Under the pieces are notes generated by a model. It was not told the origin of the DNA and did not search any database. It saw only the letters and a program-made list of their open reading frames with translations. The position numbers were made by a program, and so were the translations under genes. Positions 1 through 12,200 of a stretch of DNA of 64,000 nucleotides are shown piece after piece. The first letter of the stretch is position 1; every line of letters begins with the position of its first letter. The stretch comes from Cyclina sinensis (lineage: Eukaryota; Mollusca; Bivalvia; Venerida; Veneridae), in NCBI GenBank assembly GCA_012932295.1, contig JAAONU010000006.1, positions 21,035,453 to 21,099,452 of the forward strand, in the 5' to 3' direction.

Positions 1-344
1 CCTACATATTCCAAATACTTGCCATTCCTTAATAAGTTAATTCTAAGTTTGTTACTCTTTACAAAACTGCTGAGCATACCAATTTTAGTGTATATATAAT
101 TTTTTCTCATTGACTCTATTATATCAAAATTACTTTTGATGGGCTATACACTTACCTGTGACCTAGTTTAGTGTGGTTTTATATGTATTTTGACACTGCT
201 TTACCTCATGAATAGTAAGGAGTGGAGCATTTTATCTTCTTCGTTATTTATTCATAGGCAGTGATAAGTTAAGGATTGTGTCTGTGTCAGTGGTATATTT
301 GTGTCAGTGGAAAACTGAAGGATGGAAAAGATAACCATTGCACT
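1..344. other. non-coding DNA at left edge
   Basis: AT-rich sequence with no supported exon, RNA gene or element. It may belong to the 5' region or an upstream intron of the RALGPS-type gene that follows. Confidence 0.5.
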
Positions 345-1690
345 TGTTCTTCAGATACAAGTTGTCCTGAAAATCATTGTTCAGATACAGGTTAATCTGA
401 AAATCGTAATCAGCAAAGCTAGTTGTTAAAGATACAGGCTAATCTGAAAATCGTGATCAGCAAAGCTAGTTGTTAAAGATACAGGCTAATCTGAAAATCG
501 TGATCAGCAAAGCTAGTTGTTAAGATACAGGCTTAAATCTGAAAATCGTGATCAGCAAAGCTAGTTGTTCAGATACAGGCTAATCTGAAAATTGTGATCA
601 ACAAAGTTATAGTTGTTTAGATACAGGCTATTCTGAAAGTCATGATGGATCAGGAAAGCTAGTTGTTCAGATACATTAGCTTTCCTCAAAATAATGATCA
701 GCTAACCTTAAAATTTACGTATACATTAGCTTTCCGGAAGATAGTCGGTTCAAAAGCTCGTCAGAGCTTATGTTGATTTGTTGGTATCTTGCCGACTCAA
801 AATAAATCTTTTATTGTATTGTAAGATAGTGATCAGCAAACCTAAGTTGTAAGATACATTAGCTGTCTCCTTAATTTTGATCAGCAGACCTAGCTGTTCA
901 GGTAAGCTGTCCTGAAAAACATGATCACTAAACCTTTAGTGTTTATGATACAAGCTGTCCTGAAACACATGGTCACTAAACCTTTAGTGTTTATGATACA
1001 AGCTGTCCTGAAAAACATGGTCACTAAACCTTTAGTGTTTATGAGCATGCTGTCCTGAAAAACATGGTCACTAAACCTTTAGTGTTTATGATACAAGCTG
1101 TCCTGAAACACATGGTCACTAAACCTTTAGTGTTTATGATACAAGCTGTCCTGAAAAACATGGTCACTAAACCTTTAGTGTTTATGATACAAGCTGTCCT
1201 GAAACACATGGTCACTAAACCTTTAGTGTTTATGATACAAGCTGTCCTGAAAAACATGGTCACTAAACCTTTAGTGTTTATGATACAAGCTGTCCTGAAA
1301 AACATGGTCACTAAACCTTTAGTGTTTATGATACAAGCTGTCCTCAGAATCATGATCACTTAAAGTTAGGTGTTTATGATACAAGCTGTCCTGAAAAACA
1401 TGATCACTAAACCTTTTCAGGTACGCGCTGTCTGGAAAATCATGATCACTAAACCGTTAGTATTTCAGGTACATTTAGCTGTCCCGAAAAATCATGATTA
1501 CCAAACCTTAGGTGTTTCAGATACAAGATGTCCTCAAAATCATGATCACTAAACGTTAGGTGTTTCAGATACAAGATGTCCTCAAAATCATGATCACTAA
1601 ACGTTAGGTGTTTCAGACACAAGGTGTCCTCAAAATCATGATCAGTAAACCTTAGGTGTTTTAGATAAAAGATGTCCTGAAATCATGACT
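345..1690. repeat. 48-bp minisatellite array
   Basis: Tandem units of about 48 bp. The core part at about 893-1365 is nearly uniform, and the flanks (345-890 and 1365-1690) are diverged 47-50-bp versions. A shared core is CTGTCCTGAAAAACATGGTC followed by ACTAAACCTTTAGTG. The core has about 10 well-preserved copies, and the whole stretch about 25 including decayed ones. Because 48 is divisible by 3, both strands keep open frames that read as 16-residue peptide repeats. These are by-products of the repeat and not genes. Each unit contains a small palindrome (ACTAAACCTTTAGTG). Confidence 0.9.
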
Positions 1691-3210
1691 AGCCTACCCT
1701 TCTTCCCAACCATACTTATCTCTTGGGGAGTTAAAGGTTTGGATTGTGTGGGGAGGATTATCTTTCATTTGACATCTCAGCCAGGAGGTTAAAATACAAT
1801 TAGACATGAAGTGGGGTATCAAACATCTAACCCACTCAGCTAGCTGCAAATAACTGTGTGATTCAGTGTTCACATGCTAAGTTAAATTCCAGTATGCTTG
1901 TTTTGGTCAGAAACACATCCTGAGATGGCTATAACTGTACCAATTAAAGCACTATACAATGTCTTAAAATTGACATATTTTTCATAAAAAGACACAGTAA
2001 CCCATCAGCTTTTAAGTTGTTTACTTTTCCTAAATGTTTTTCTCTCCGTTTATACCTACCTACACAGGGGGTTTGTTTTCTACAATAAAATTTTTAGCAT
2101 ATAAAATACCTGCATGTCACTTCGCCTATTACCACATTCCCCTTTGATGTCTTCTTTATCTATTTTTTTTCTCTGTTCATATTTAACCATAGGAGTTGTT
2201 ATAAATGTTTTTATTAATCATTTATCGCTGTGAACACATTTGGAATTAATGCTTTGTTCAAACACAGTTTAAGCAGCTATCAGTTTATACTAATCAATAA
2301 GAAAGTCATTTGGGTAAAATTGAAAAAAAAAACAACAACCAGAGGTGGACTTCGGAAGCCATTGGGATTTAAAAGATTATAAATAGTGCACATTAAATTT
2401 TGTACATTGAATTTAAGTTTAAAACGAGTTGAACGCTTATTGATCCGTAAAGATTGAAGATAAAATGGAAGTATTGTGATCAGCTTTGGCGACCGTTTTT
2501 GTGCATTAATGATTTAACTACTCAAAAATAAAAACGTTTTAAACAAATATTTGACTGTAACATTGAGAGGGATATTTGAAAAAAGAAGAATGGAAATTTT
2601 GGAAAAATTCCCAAAAGTACTAAATGTGAAACAAGTGGATTCCAAAACTAGTATAAATAGGATATACACGTAACACTGTAAAATTTGTATTTACAAAACT
2701 GAACAATATTTTTATGTATTTCATTAACAGTTTTACTGTAAAGGACTATTTGTTTTAGCAGTGAATTTGAAACTGTAATAGATTAGATTATTTTGTGCTG
2801 TACACTTTGTTATGAAATAGAATGGATATAGAGCAGTTTCAGGCTTTATTTGGATACCATCATAATGTTCAGACTGCCACACACTCCTCGTATGTACTGA
2901 GTTTTTGTTTACTAGTATCTAGATGGGCATTGTCTTTTGTCTTCAGGAGAGATGTTATATAAAATGACCTTTCAAATTCATAGTTTGCTCTGATTATCTG
3001 TACTTGTTTCAACTGATTTTGTGGACTTTTTATTTTCTGTTTTTTCTTTTAGATACTGAGGCTATATATGTGTTGATTGTTAAAAGGATATTTTCTGAAT
3101 CATGTAATTTTATGAGTGGGACATGGGATATATTTTGATATTCTGCAGTCAAAGGAGGCACAGGGTGATTATATAATTACTTTACAGTCATGATCTGTCC
3201 TATATTTTAG
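1691..3210. other. non-coding DNA upstream of the first RALGPS coding exon
   Basis: AT-rich with homopolymer runs and no recognisable coding exon. An AG acceptor directly before 3211 implies that an untranslated upstream exon, and hence the promoter, lies further left, here or outside the window. I could not identify it. Confidence 0.5.
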
Positions 3211-3226
3211 GTTGGAGGGTAACAGA

Positions 3227-6200
3227 ATGAACATACCACATCGGATCTTGACTGCCGATGGATCACAGAAGCCGTACAACAAATCTCTGGCAGAGTCAGA
3301 CAGTAGCAGTGACTATGTCACCCCAAGCTCCTCTATGGCTGATGTAAGTCTTTTGAGTATTAAAAACAGGTCTACAGAAATATACATTTTAATCCTTGAA
3401 ATTCATATTTTACAGACAAATGTCATTAAAGACATTGATTTTCACAATGGGTTTGACCTTATGGAAATGTTAATGTAATGGAACCTTACAAAAATTTGGA
3501 AAAGAAGCCGATTTTGGTTTCGCCCTCTCCTCATGTCTAAAAGGATATGAAAACAAATCTTTCCAACTGTATGAGGCTTTTAGTATTAATTTTGCTTACC
3601 AAGAAGGTTTAAGATATGGAACAGTCAAACCTTACAAATGTAGTCTGTTGGTATTGTTATGTGATATGTACATTAAGGAATTATGTAACAGGTCTTGCAG
3701 GGATGTTGCCAAAAAGGCTCTACATTTGCATAATATCGAAGTCTTTAGTATAGATGTAAGCGTTGTCAACAGTTTTTGTCTCGATCGATCATCATCTTAA
3801 GTGCATGCTGAAAGGGTTAGCTAAACCCTGTTTGAATATTTACAACCAATGTTATTTTGACATTGTTGTATTTTTCGTCCCATTTTTATCATACACTCCA
3901 AAGGGCAATGTTTTGAAGTAAATTGTATAGCTTTAAATTACCAAACCTTCCTCTCATATTTCAAGTTTTTATCCTACCATAATAGTTGTGGATATATTTT
4001 TTTATTATGTGTAATACTGAAGTATGTCAGATAGCCAAACAATCATACATAGTTATTTTACCAGTTTGAAATGTAGCGTGACATTTGATATATGTACGAT
4101 ATATATTTATTATGACAAAATCGTACAGACAAAATCGTACACAGGTCTGGTCCGTACTAAAACACATTTAACTGAGATACAAGTTTTCCGAACAATGACT
4201 AATACTAGATTTTAAGTTACGGTGATATGTAACTTATGTATGTAATAAAGTCTAGGCCATGTAACAGTATCACCAAATTTTAAAACTGTGAGTGTTACTG
4301 AACAAAAGCAGATGAAGTTTCACTTACCCACCCTGCCGTATTGCCAAGATTTTGAAGGCGCTCTGACAACAGCTTGGCATTATAAACACTTGAAGACAAA
4401 TTTTGTGGAATTTTCCTGCAGTCTAATGATTTCAGAAAGAATGATGATATTATAGATAAGAATCTCATAATATGATGTTATGCCATGCAGACTGTTTCGA
4501 GGATTCTGAGTGCTAAACTGTTATATTGCCATCTTATTTATATTTAGTTACAATAGTTTTAGCTATTACACCTTTGAATTGATTTCCAGTCAAGAGGATC
4601 TTGGGTCTAGTCAGTTTTAGGTTAAAAAAAAAAGAATAAAGAACATGTATTTCATGACAATTCTACTGTAAAGAAATCTTCCATCATGGTCAAGTTCTAA
4701 GATGGATAAGAACTGGTTCTTCACATAAGTGACAAATCAAGGGTTAGAACTGCAACAGTAACATTATGTTCAGGGTTTCACAAATGGAACACTGCATGAT
4801 TTGAGAAGGGTTGTAGAATTTGGACTTTTGCTTATATTTACAGTGTCTTCAGTAGTCTTTCACTTCTTGATTAATCCTAGAAAAATAAATTGATGAGCAT
4901 TTGTAGTGAAAGTTGTAAATTTTGCTTAAAGTGGAAAGGAGGGTTTAAACTTCAAGTATTGTTAACCTTGGACATGCAGTCATTGTTGAAGTTGGGACCA
5001 TTGCCAAGTCGTGTTCCATAAAGTAGGACAAGTACTATTTGTTTGTTATGATCTGGTTTGCCATACGTGGCTTGCATGATTCAGTGCTATAAATACTATA
5101 GATATGCTGGTTAAATATATGAAAGAAAAATCCAGGTATCAATATATTTAGACAAGGAGGAAAAAATATGTTATGAAAACTTCTCAGACATGCACTGGAG
5201 GTGTATGCAAACATTATATGAAACTGTTTATTTAAACTATAAACTATGGCTGAAGTCTAAAATATAATGCATTGTGGGAAAACTAAGGGATATCTGAATT
5301 TAAATCCTGAAAGTTAAAACGTAAAGCCTGTTAAACCTTTAGTTAACCTAAGTTAATATATTGATCAGTCAGGGCAAAGCTAAGTTGAAACACAGTATAA
5401 TTCAAAATAATCCTGATCAGGGCTCCTAGAATTTTGAAATCTCAATCGGTCTGAGATCTCTACCCCCCCCCCCCCCCCCCACCCACCCCCCACCCTTCGA
5501 GACCAAGAACCAACAAAAAAAAAATAGAAAAGATTTAAGGGCAAAGAACAATTTGAGTTATGATAATAGTGTTGACATCGCGAAAATATGTGTTTTTCAA
5601 AGCAAAAGTAGAATTAGAGCTAATTTTACAACGTCAAACTAGTCACTGATATTTTAAAGTGTGCTTTGTGCTGCAGCTTGCCACTACAGTTACTATTAAG
5701 CCCTTAATGAAATTAAGCAGACGAGAGTTATCGCCTATTTCGATGCAGACTTCTCGCACCGGTTACGTCACGCTTTTCTACTTAATTAATTTTAACTGTT
5801 TTCTGTACTGATCAGGGGAAGTAACCGCTGCGGGGAGTTTGATTTCGATGAAATTATATTTCACAGTTTGAGCCGGTCAACTTTAATCGATTGGCCGGCT
5901 GCAAATCAAGCACACTTTTACTTGTTTACAAGTTAATTGGCGATAATTGCCGCGGGCAACAGTGACAGTTTTATGGTTTTATGATAGGTGTGAAGTACCG
6001 GATTAGCGATCAATTGAGGTTTTCTTGTGTGTTTTTGACTGTTTTATGAAAAGTTAGACATTTTTTTTGGGGGGGGGGACATTATCTGGACCGATTTTTT
6101 AAGGACTTTTGGACATCAAAATCGGTCCATAGTGATAAAATTCGGTCAAAACCGACAAATTTTCGGTTTTCGGGAGGCCTGATCCTGATGTTAACCTTAA

Positions 6201-9200
6201 ATTCCAAATCAGTTTACCCATACACAGAACCTGTCTTTGTTTTTTCTCATTGTTACATTTATAACTTTATTATGCTCAACTTTTTGTCAGAAACAATAGA
6301 ACATTATTGCCATATACATGAGGAAACAAAAACAAGATAAGAAATGAACAAAAACACATTTATGATGGGAAAATAATAAAGAGAATGAAAAAAAAAAAAA
6401 CAGGAGAAGAGGCTCTTAGAAATACTGTTCTGTAACGTACTGGTATTTTTTGTTCATAGAAGTTAATTATTCTTTTTATTATTCTACATATATAATGGTA
6501 TGTTTGTTTTATCAATGTGATTGGAAAAACTCTGCTGGTGTATTGGCCTTCTTCTAAGATGTTGTGATATGTACTTTTGGCAGCTAGTATCCTGAAATAC
6601 TGGACAGGAATCTAAACCAGACGGCCATTTTGGTACAGTGTAATATATTGACGTCTGATGTATATATACTGACGGAAAAATATAACTGTGCACACTAAAA
6701 TACTTAATATCTTTTATTAGGTATAAAATTATTTTAGCAGATTTCTTTTGTGTAATTCACAAGGTAATCTTGTTTCAATAATACTGCTTTTCGCGAGTTG
6801 CACGTGCAAAATGTATAGCCCGTAACGGTCGCGCTTTTTACGTGTTTCTTTATGTTAACATCCTCGTACATGCTGTTTCGAGTTATTTTAACCGTCAAAT
6901 TATAGTGAGCTACCCAGCAGTTCAGAAAAACACCTTAATTTGGATTTTAAGTCTTTGAAGACAATGCCACGCATCTCAGAAAATGATCGCCTACGTGCCG
7001 TCGGTATGCTCCAAGCAGGCATTGCTCAAAATGCGGTTGCGCAGCGTTTTGGTGTTCACCGAAACACCATATCAGCACTTTGGCGACGATTTCAGCAACG
7101 TTGCAACGTCCGTGATCTACCACGTCCAGGGCGTCCACGTGTGACGTCAATCCGTCAAGACAATTATATCCGGCTTACACACCTACGGAATCGATTTCAA
7201 CCGGCCACATTAACAGCACGAACAATTCCTGGCTTGAGACCTATCAGTGGACGAACTGTTAGAAACCGATTAAGAGAGCACAGCATTACTCCACGACGTC
7301 CTGCGATACGTCCTACTCTTCTCTTACGTCATCGACAACGTCGACGTCAGTGGTGCAGACAGTATCTAAGGCTTCCAAGAGCATATTGGAATAATGTTCT
7401 GTTTACTGACGAGTCGCGGTTTCACTTAGAAAGTTCGGACGGACGAGTTCGTGTATACAGGCGTCGCGGAGAACGTTACTTGGATCCCTGTGTTTTTCAA
7501 CGTCAACGTTTTGGTGGTGGTGGGTCGATAATGGTTTGGGGAGGTATCTCATCTCAAGGCAGGACCCAGCTTGTTATTGTCCGTGGCAATTTAACGGGTG
7601 TTCGTTACAGAGATGAGATTGTCATACCCCCCGTGCTGCCATTTCTTCAACGTCAAGGGCGTCACATGACGTTTCAACAAGACAACGCTCGGCCACATGT
7701 AGCACGTGTAGTTACCGGGTTTCTGGCTCAGCAAAACGTGAGTGTCTTACCCTGGCCCGCTGTTTCACCAGATCTTTCACCAATTGAGCACGTTTGGGAT
7801 GAGATGAAGAGACGCCTCCGTCAAAGACGTAACCAACCTCTCACGCTGGACCAACTAGCGCAGACATTGGTCAACATCTGGAACACCATTCCACAGGCAG
7901 TTATCGCCAACTTAGTTGCCTCTATGCCTCGTCGCTGCCGTGCTTGCTTGAACGCCAATGGAGGCCACACACGATACTGACCTTGTGAAATCAGATTTCA
8001 TACTTGTCAACTTCTGCGCCTTGTTACTGTAAAAATTGTTTTACATGATGAAGTGTTTGTATTGATTGTTAGAAATAAAACGTTGATTGGCTAATTTGCA
8101 AAGTTTTATGTTACTATTCCTAATATTAAAAAAAATTCTATACCTTGAAGTATGCACAGTTATATTTTTCCGTTAGTATATATCAGACACTGCCTTGGTC
8201 TTTTTTCTCCTGAAGTCTGAGTCATACATCAGCTGTTACAATAGAAAACATGGATGTCTGTTCACCAGCTGCTGTTATTTTATTTTGTGACTCAAATGTT
8301 TCCTGACTGAGACAAAATGTGACATAATTTTAATATTTTAGTTCATAGATTGCTACAAAATAAGGAAAGAAATGGTTAATGTTTGTTTACATATTTTGGT
8401 GGATTGCCTTTTAAAGATATTGCAAGATTGAAGTGTTTTGAATTAGGAAGTTTTTAATGTGAAACAATTGAGAAAACAAGAGGGTTGTTTTTTTTGATTG
8501 TTTTTTTGTTTTATGTTGGTAATATCTACTTTTAATATGAGTGCAGTCAGAAACATTTTGATAAGGAAGATATTGGTGTTATAAATTCACTGAAAAAATT
8601 CCCGGTGAAATGACTATAAATGTCAAATAAGAAACAAAACTTTATGAACATTATCCAGACATTAAGTAACAATAATTTGAAAGTCAAAAGCATGTAAATA
8701 TTTTCAGGAAATGACAAGGCTATTTATAGACGAAAATGCTCATAATTTGATCATGTGGAATTACTGTGCATTATCCATGGATTTTTTCTGCTAAATTTGG
8801 TGTAAGGTTCTGTTTAGACAGCCATCTTGTCTATGAGGATAGAACTTGTTTACAGTATTCAAGTCCGTTGAAAAGAACGGATACTTCTGACATCTTGTTG
8901 TAAAATATTGAGAGCTTTGCAGACACAACATTTAGTTGAGTTTTCACCACAGTTTTCAACACCCGGTTTTGTGTGGGATTTACTTAAGCATGGAAATTTC
9001 AGATTCTTTAAAGGTAGTGTAAATTTGTCTTGTTCAAGTAATCTTTCAGATTTAACAAAACTGTGTAACTTTCTTTGGAGTCTGTATTTACTGTTAGTGG
9101 AAGTTAAATATTACAAACTTTGCAGCCAAGATAAATAAATATTGGAGATTGTTAACAAGAGCTGTACAATAAACTGTTTCCTTAAAAAAAATAAGGAAAT

Positions 9201-12200
9201 ATTGTGGGTTTAGTTTTCTTTCCAGTATTTGTAAACAATTTGGAAGTTTCAAGTTTACTTTTGGTTAAACATAATTTATTTTATGTCGGTGGGGAAACAA
9301 GTTACTGTTCTTGCAAGTTATATTATTTGCTCCCAATGACTGCTTCCCGGATTCTCAAACCATTACTTGTGGCACTGCTGGTGGGGTTCTAACCAGTAAC
9401 CTCTCTGTCAGGAGTAAACCTCAGCTTCTTCACAGTTGAAAGCAAATATAACCAGGTTCTAAGTGGTGATTGAGACAATTGATGGATCACAAAGCTGTTT
9501 CCATAGAAATAAGCTGATGTGGTTAACATATGTTTAAAGCATGCATTTTATGACCCTGACTCTGTAAAAACAATCTTCTTTGATAGACATGTGGGAAGGA
9601 GGTGGTGAAAGGTCAAAATCCTACATGTTTACATTTTTTGTTTGAATGGTTTTCTGGCCAAGGGGCAGAGAAAATGTTTGTTGACAGCTGATGAAGAGGT
9701 TTCACACATCAGTGCTCTTAATATAATGAAAACATCTTTGGTTGGGAGTGGGGGGGGGGGATAAGTATTATTTCTTCCAGTATGTAAATGGTGGCACCTT
9801 ACTATAATCTTAAATGCAAAATTATCTCTTTTGATGCCTATTCATATGTACAAAACTTTAAGTTTTTCCCTGTTGTAATATAAAAGGACACAAGGTAGGG
9901 ATAGGAAATAAACTCTAACAAGCTTTAATGCAGTTACTGAAACCTAGCATGTTGTCATTTGTACGTGATTTCTTCACCTTATTTCTGAATCTTCTTCCTT
10001 GTATTGACTAGTAATACAACAGAAGAAAAACAGTCCATCAAGTTAAGACAGAAGTGCTATAAGTAAGCTATAACCTGGAGTAATATCTTATACTTTATTG
10101 TAATACCTCCCTTACATTGTCAGGGCCAAGGTCACATGTAACAGGGTTCCTTATGCTCATATTTTTGCTTTAGACCTGCAGCCTGTGACCTGACTGTGAC
10201 CTTATAGATATCTATGTTTTGTAATGACAACCTTTCAACTTCAGTAAATGAGGTATCCTTCCCACATTCCTGCTTACAAGTTGACCTTGTTGTTTTGATG
10301 AAGTCTAAAAGTATGTTTTCACCTCCAAGCAGTGGGTTGTGACTGTGTTGATCTTTTCTCATATAACTGAACCTTGAAGTATACTTAAATTTTCCTCTTT
10401 GTTTTGTTTTCATTTTAGTGATATTTCTTTTTGTCTGAATTTAATGACAGTTCATTCCTGCTAGTTACCAGTCAGAACTTTATTTAGGTAGATATATGCT
10501 CAAGGAATGCATTTAATATTTACCCAGTGTCCAGGTTCAATTTTTAAGAGTGATTTTGATTGTGACAGACTGAAAATTTGAATTTACTTTAACAGCAGAA
10601 TCAGTTCAGAAACTTACTGAATATATATAAATGTGTTTTTATGCTTTGGTACTCTAGAATGTTTTCCAAATCACTGTGAATTATACGCTACAACACATAC
10701 TGGTATTATCTTTACACATATCAGCCTATAGGGGAAATAATTACTGGGTCAGACAGCCATAAAATGTGAGGTTTGGATGTATAAGAATGTTTCGTTTTTT
10801 ATCATGTTAGTTTCTGTACTGGTATCAGTGGCTTGTATAATCAGGGTCTGGGATGTGGTGATATAAGAATATTGATTTTTGTGCCAAGAAATAATAAATT
10901 GGTTCTGCTTTCTGTCCAAGAATATTGCATGCAATTCTTTCAAAATAGCGAACTGGTTTATAGGAGAATAAACTAGTAACCTTACAATATTGGTTCACAA
11001 AAAAGTATTGGTCAGTAAATTGGTCTGTGGTCAGTCACTGTTCATAGCAATATGAAAATCACGCTAGTGAGATAATCAGCTTAGTACGTAGTTTCTTTAT
11101 TTTGTTGCACTTCTAACTTTTTCGTATTCATCTCGTCAATATACCATCAAGTTAAAATAATTGCAAGGCTTCAGTGTTAAATTGTGACTAAGTGTAAACG
11201 AAAGAATATACATGAGTTTTTCATTAATCAATAATTTACAGTCTAAACTCAGTCCAAGGAACTGTAATACAAGAAATATAGGTGCACTGAGGAAAGATCC
11301 CATGGTCCCTTTAGTGAGGAACAAGGAAGTTATGTAATGAAAAATGTGATTTAGTTTAGGGGGGTGGTGGGACAGACAAGGTCCCTTCTTGAGAGTAGCG
11401 TTTCAGCTTTTTTTAAGATACACTATGAAGCAGTTTAAGAAATCAAGTTGGTTTAAATGCTAAAAAAAGTAAAAGGTTTTAATAATTTCTTCTTGCAGGC
11501 TACAAGCCAGGGCAGTCAGGATTCGTTGGACAAGCATTCCAGTTTGCCGCGTATGAAAAGCTATGATGCAGCAGTTTTCGATGTATTAAGAGTTCCTCCA
11601 GAGGAATTTGCTGTAAGTTACTCGGCTATAATGGAATCTTTATGAAAATATTTTTTATACAAATTTTGAACTTTTATAAGTTGTTTTTTTTAAAATGAGA
11701 ACTAAATGAAATGTGTGAAGCTCATAGTAAATAAGATTTACTAGCCATTCTGTAATGCATCGCAATTTTACCTTTTAAGAAGAAAGTAAGAGATGTTGTT
11801 AGTGTAGAATCCTTCAGTTATTCCCCTGGCGATTGCTGAAATTCTCAGACAGTTGAAATGTTAATACATTTAATGCATTCAAACAGAATATGAGTCTCCT
11901 TTTGGTCCTTCAGATGTTAACTGCCAACATGATATTGCTTGGAGGATGTTACTCTGAATTAAACCAGTATTAAAATCATGTGAAAATCATGCATTTTGCT
12001 TGTATATTTCAGAGTCAGATCACACTGATGGATTTGCCAGTATTTAAGAGTATACAACCTGATGTAAGTTTTGATTTCATATTTCTGTGTATTTTTATAC
12101 TGCTTACCCATATGGTTCCCAAGTTGGCACCGAGAAATAAAACTTTTCTGTGGATTTGGCATTGTGAAGTCTGGTAGCAGATTTTTAAAAGAATGATACC

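Noticed and set aside
1039..1363. Opposed open frames of about 100 residues
   Set aside because: Both are translations of the 48-bp minisatellite. No coding signature beyond repeat periodicity.
6947..7150. Minus-strand frame opposite the transposase
   Set aside because: Shadow of the intact Tc1 transposase on the other strand.
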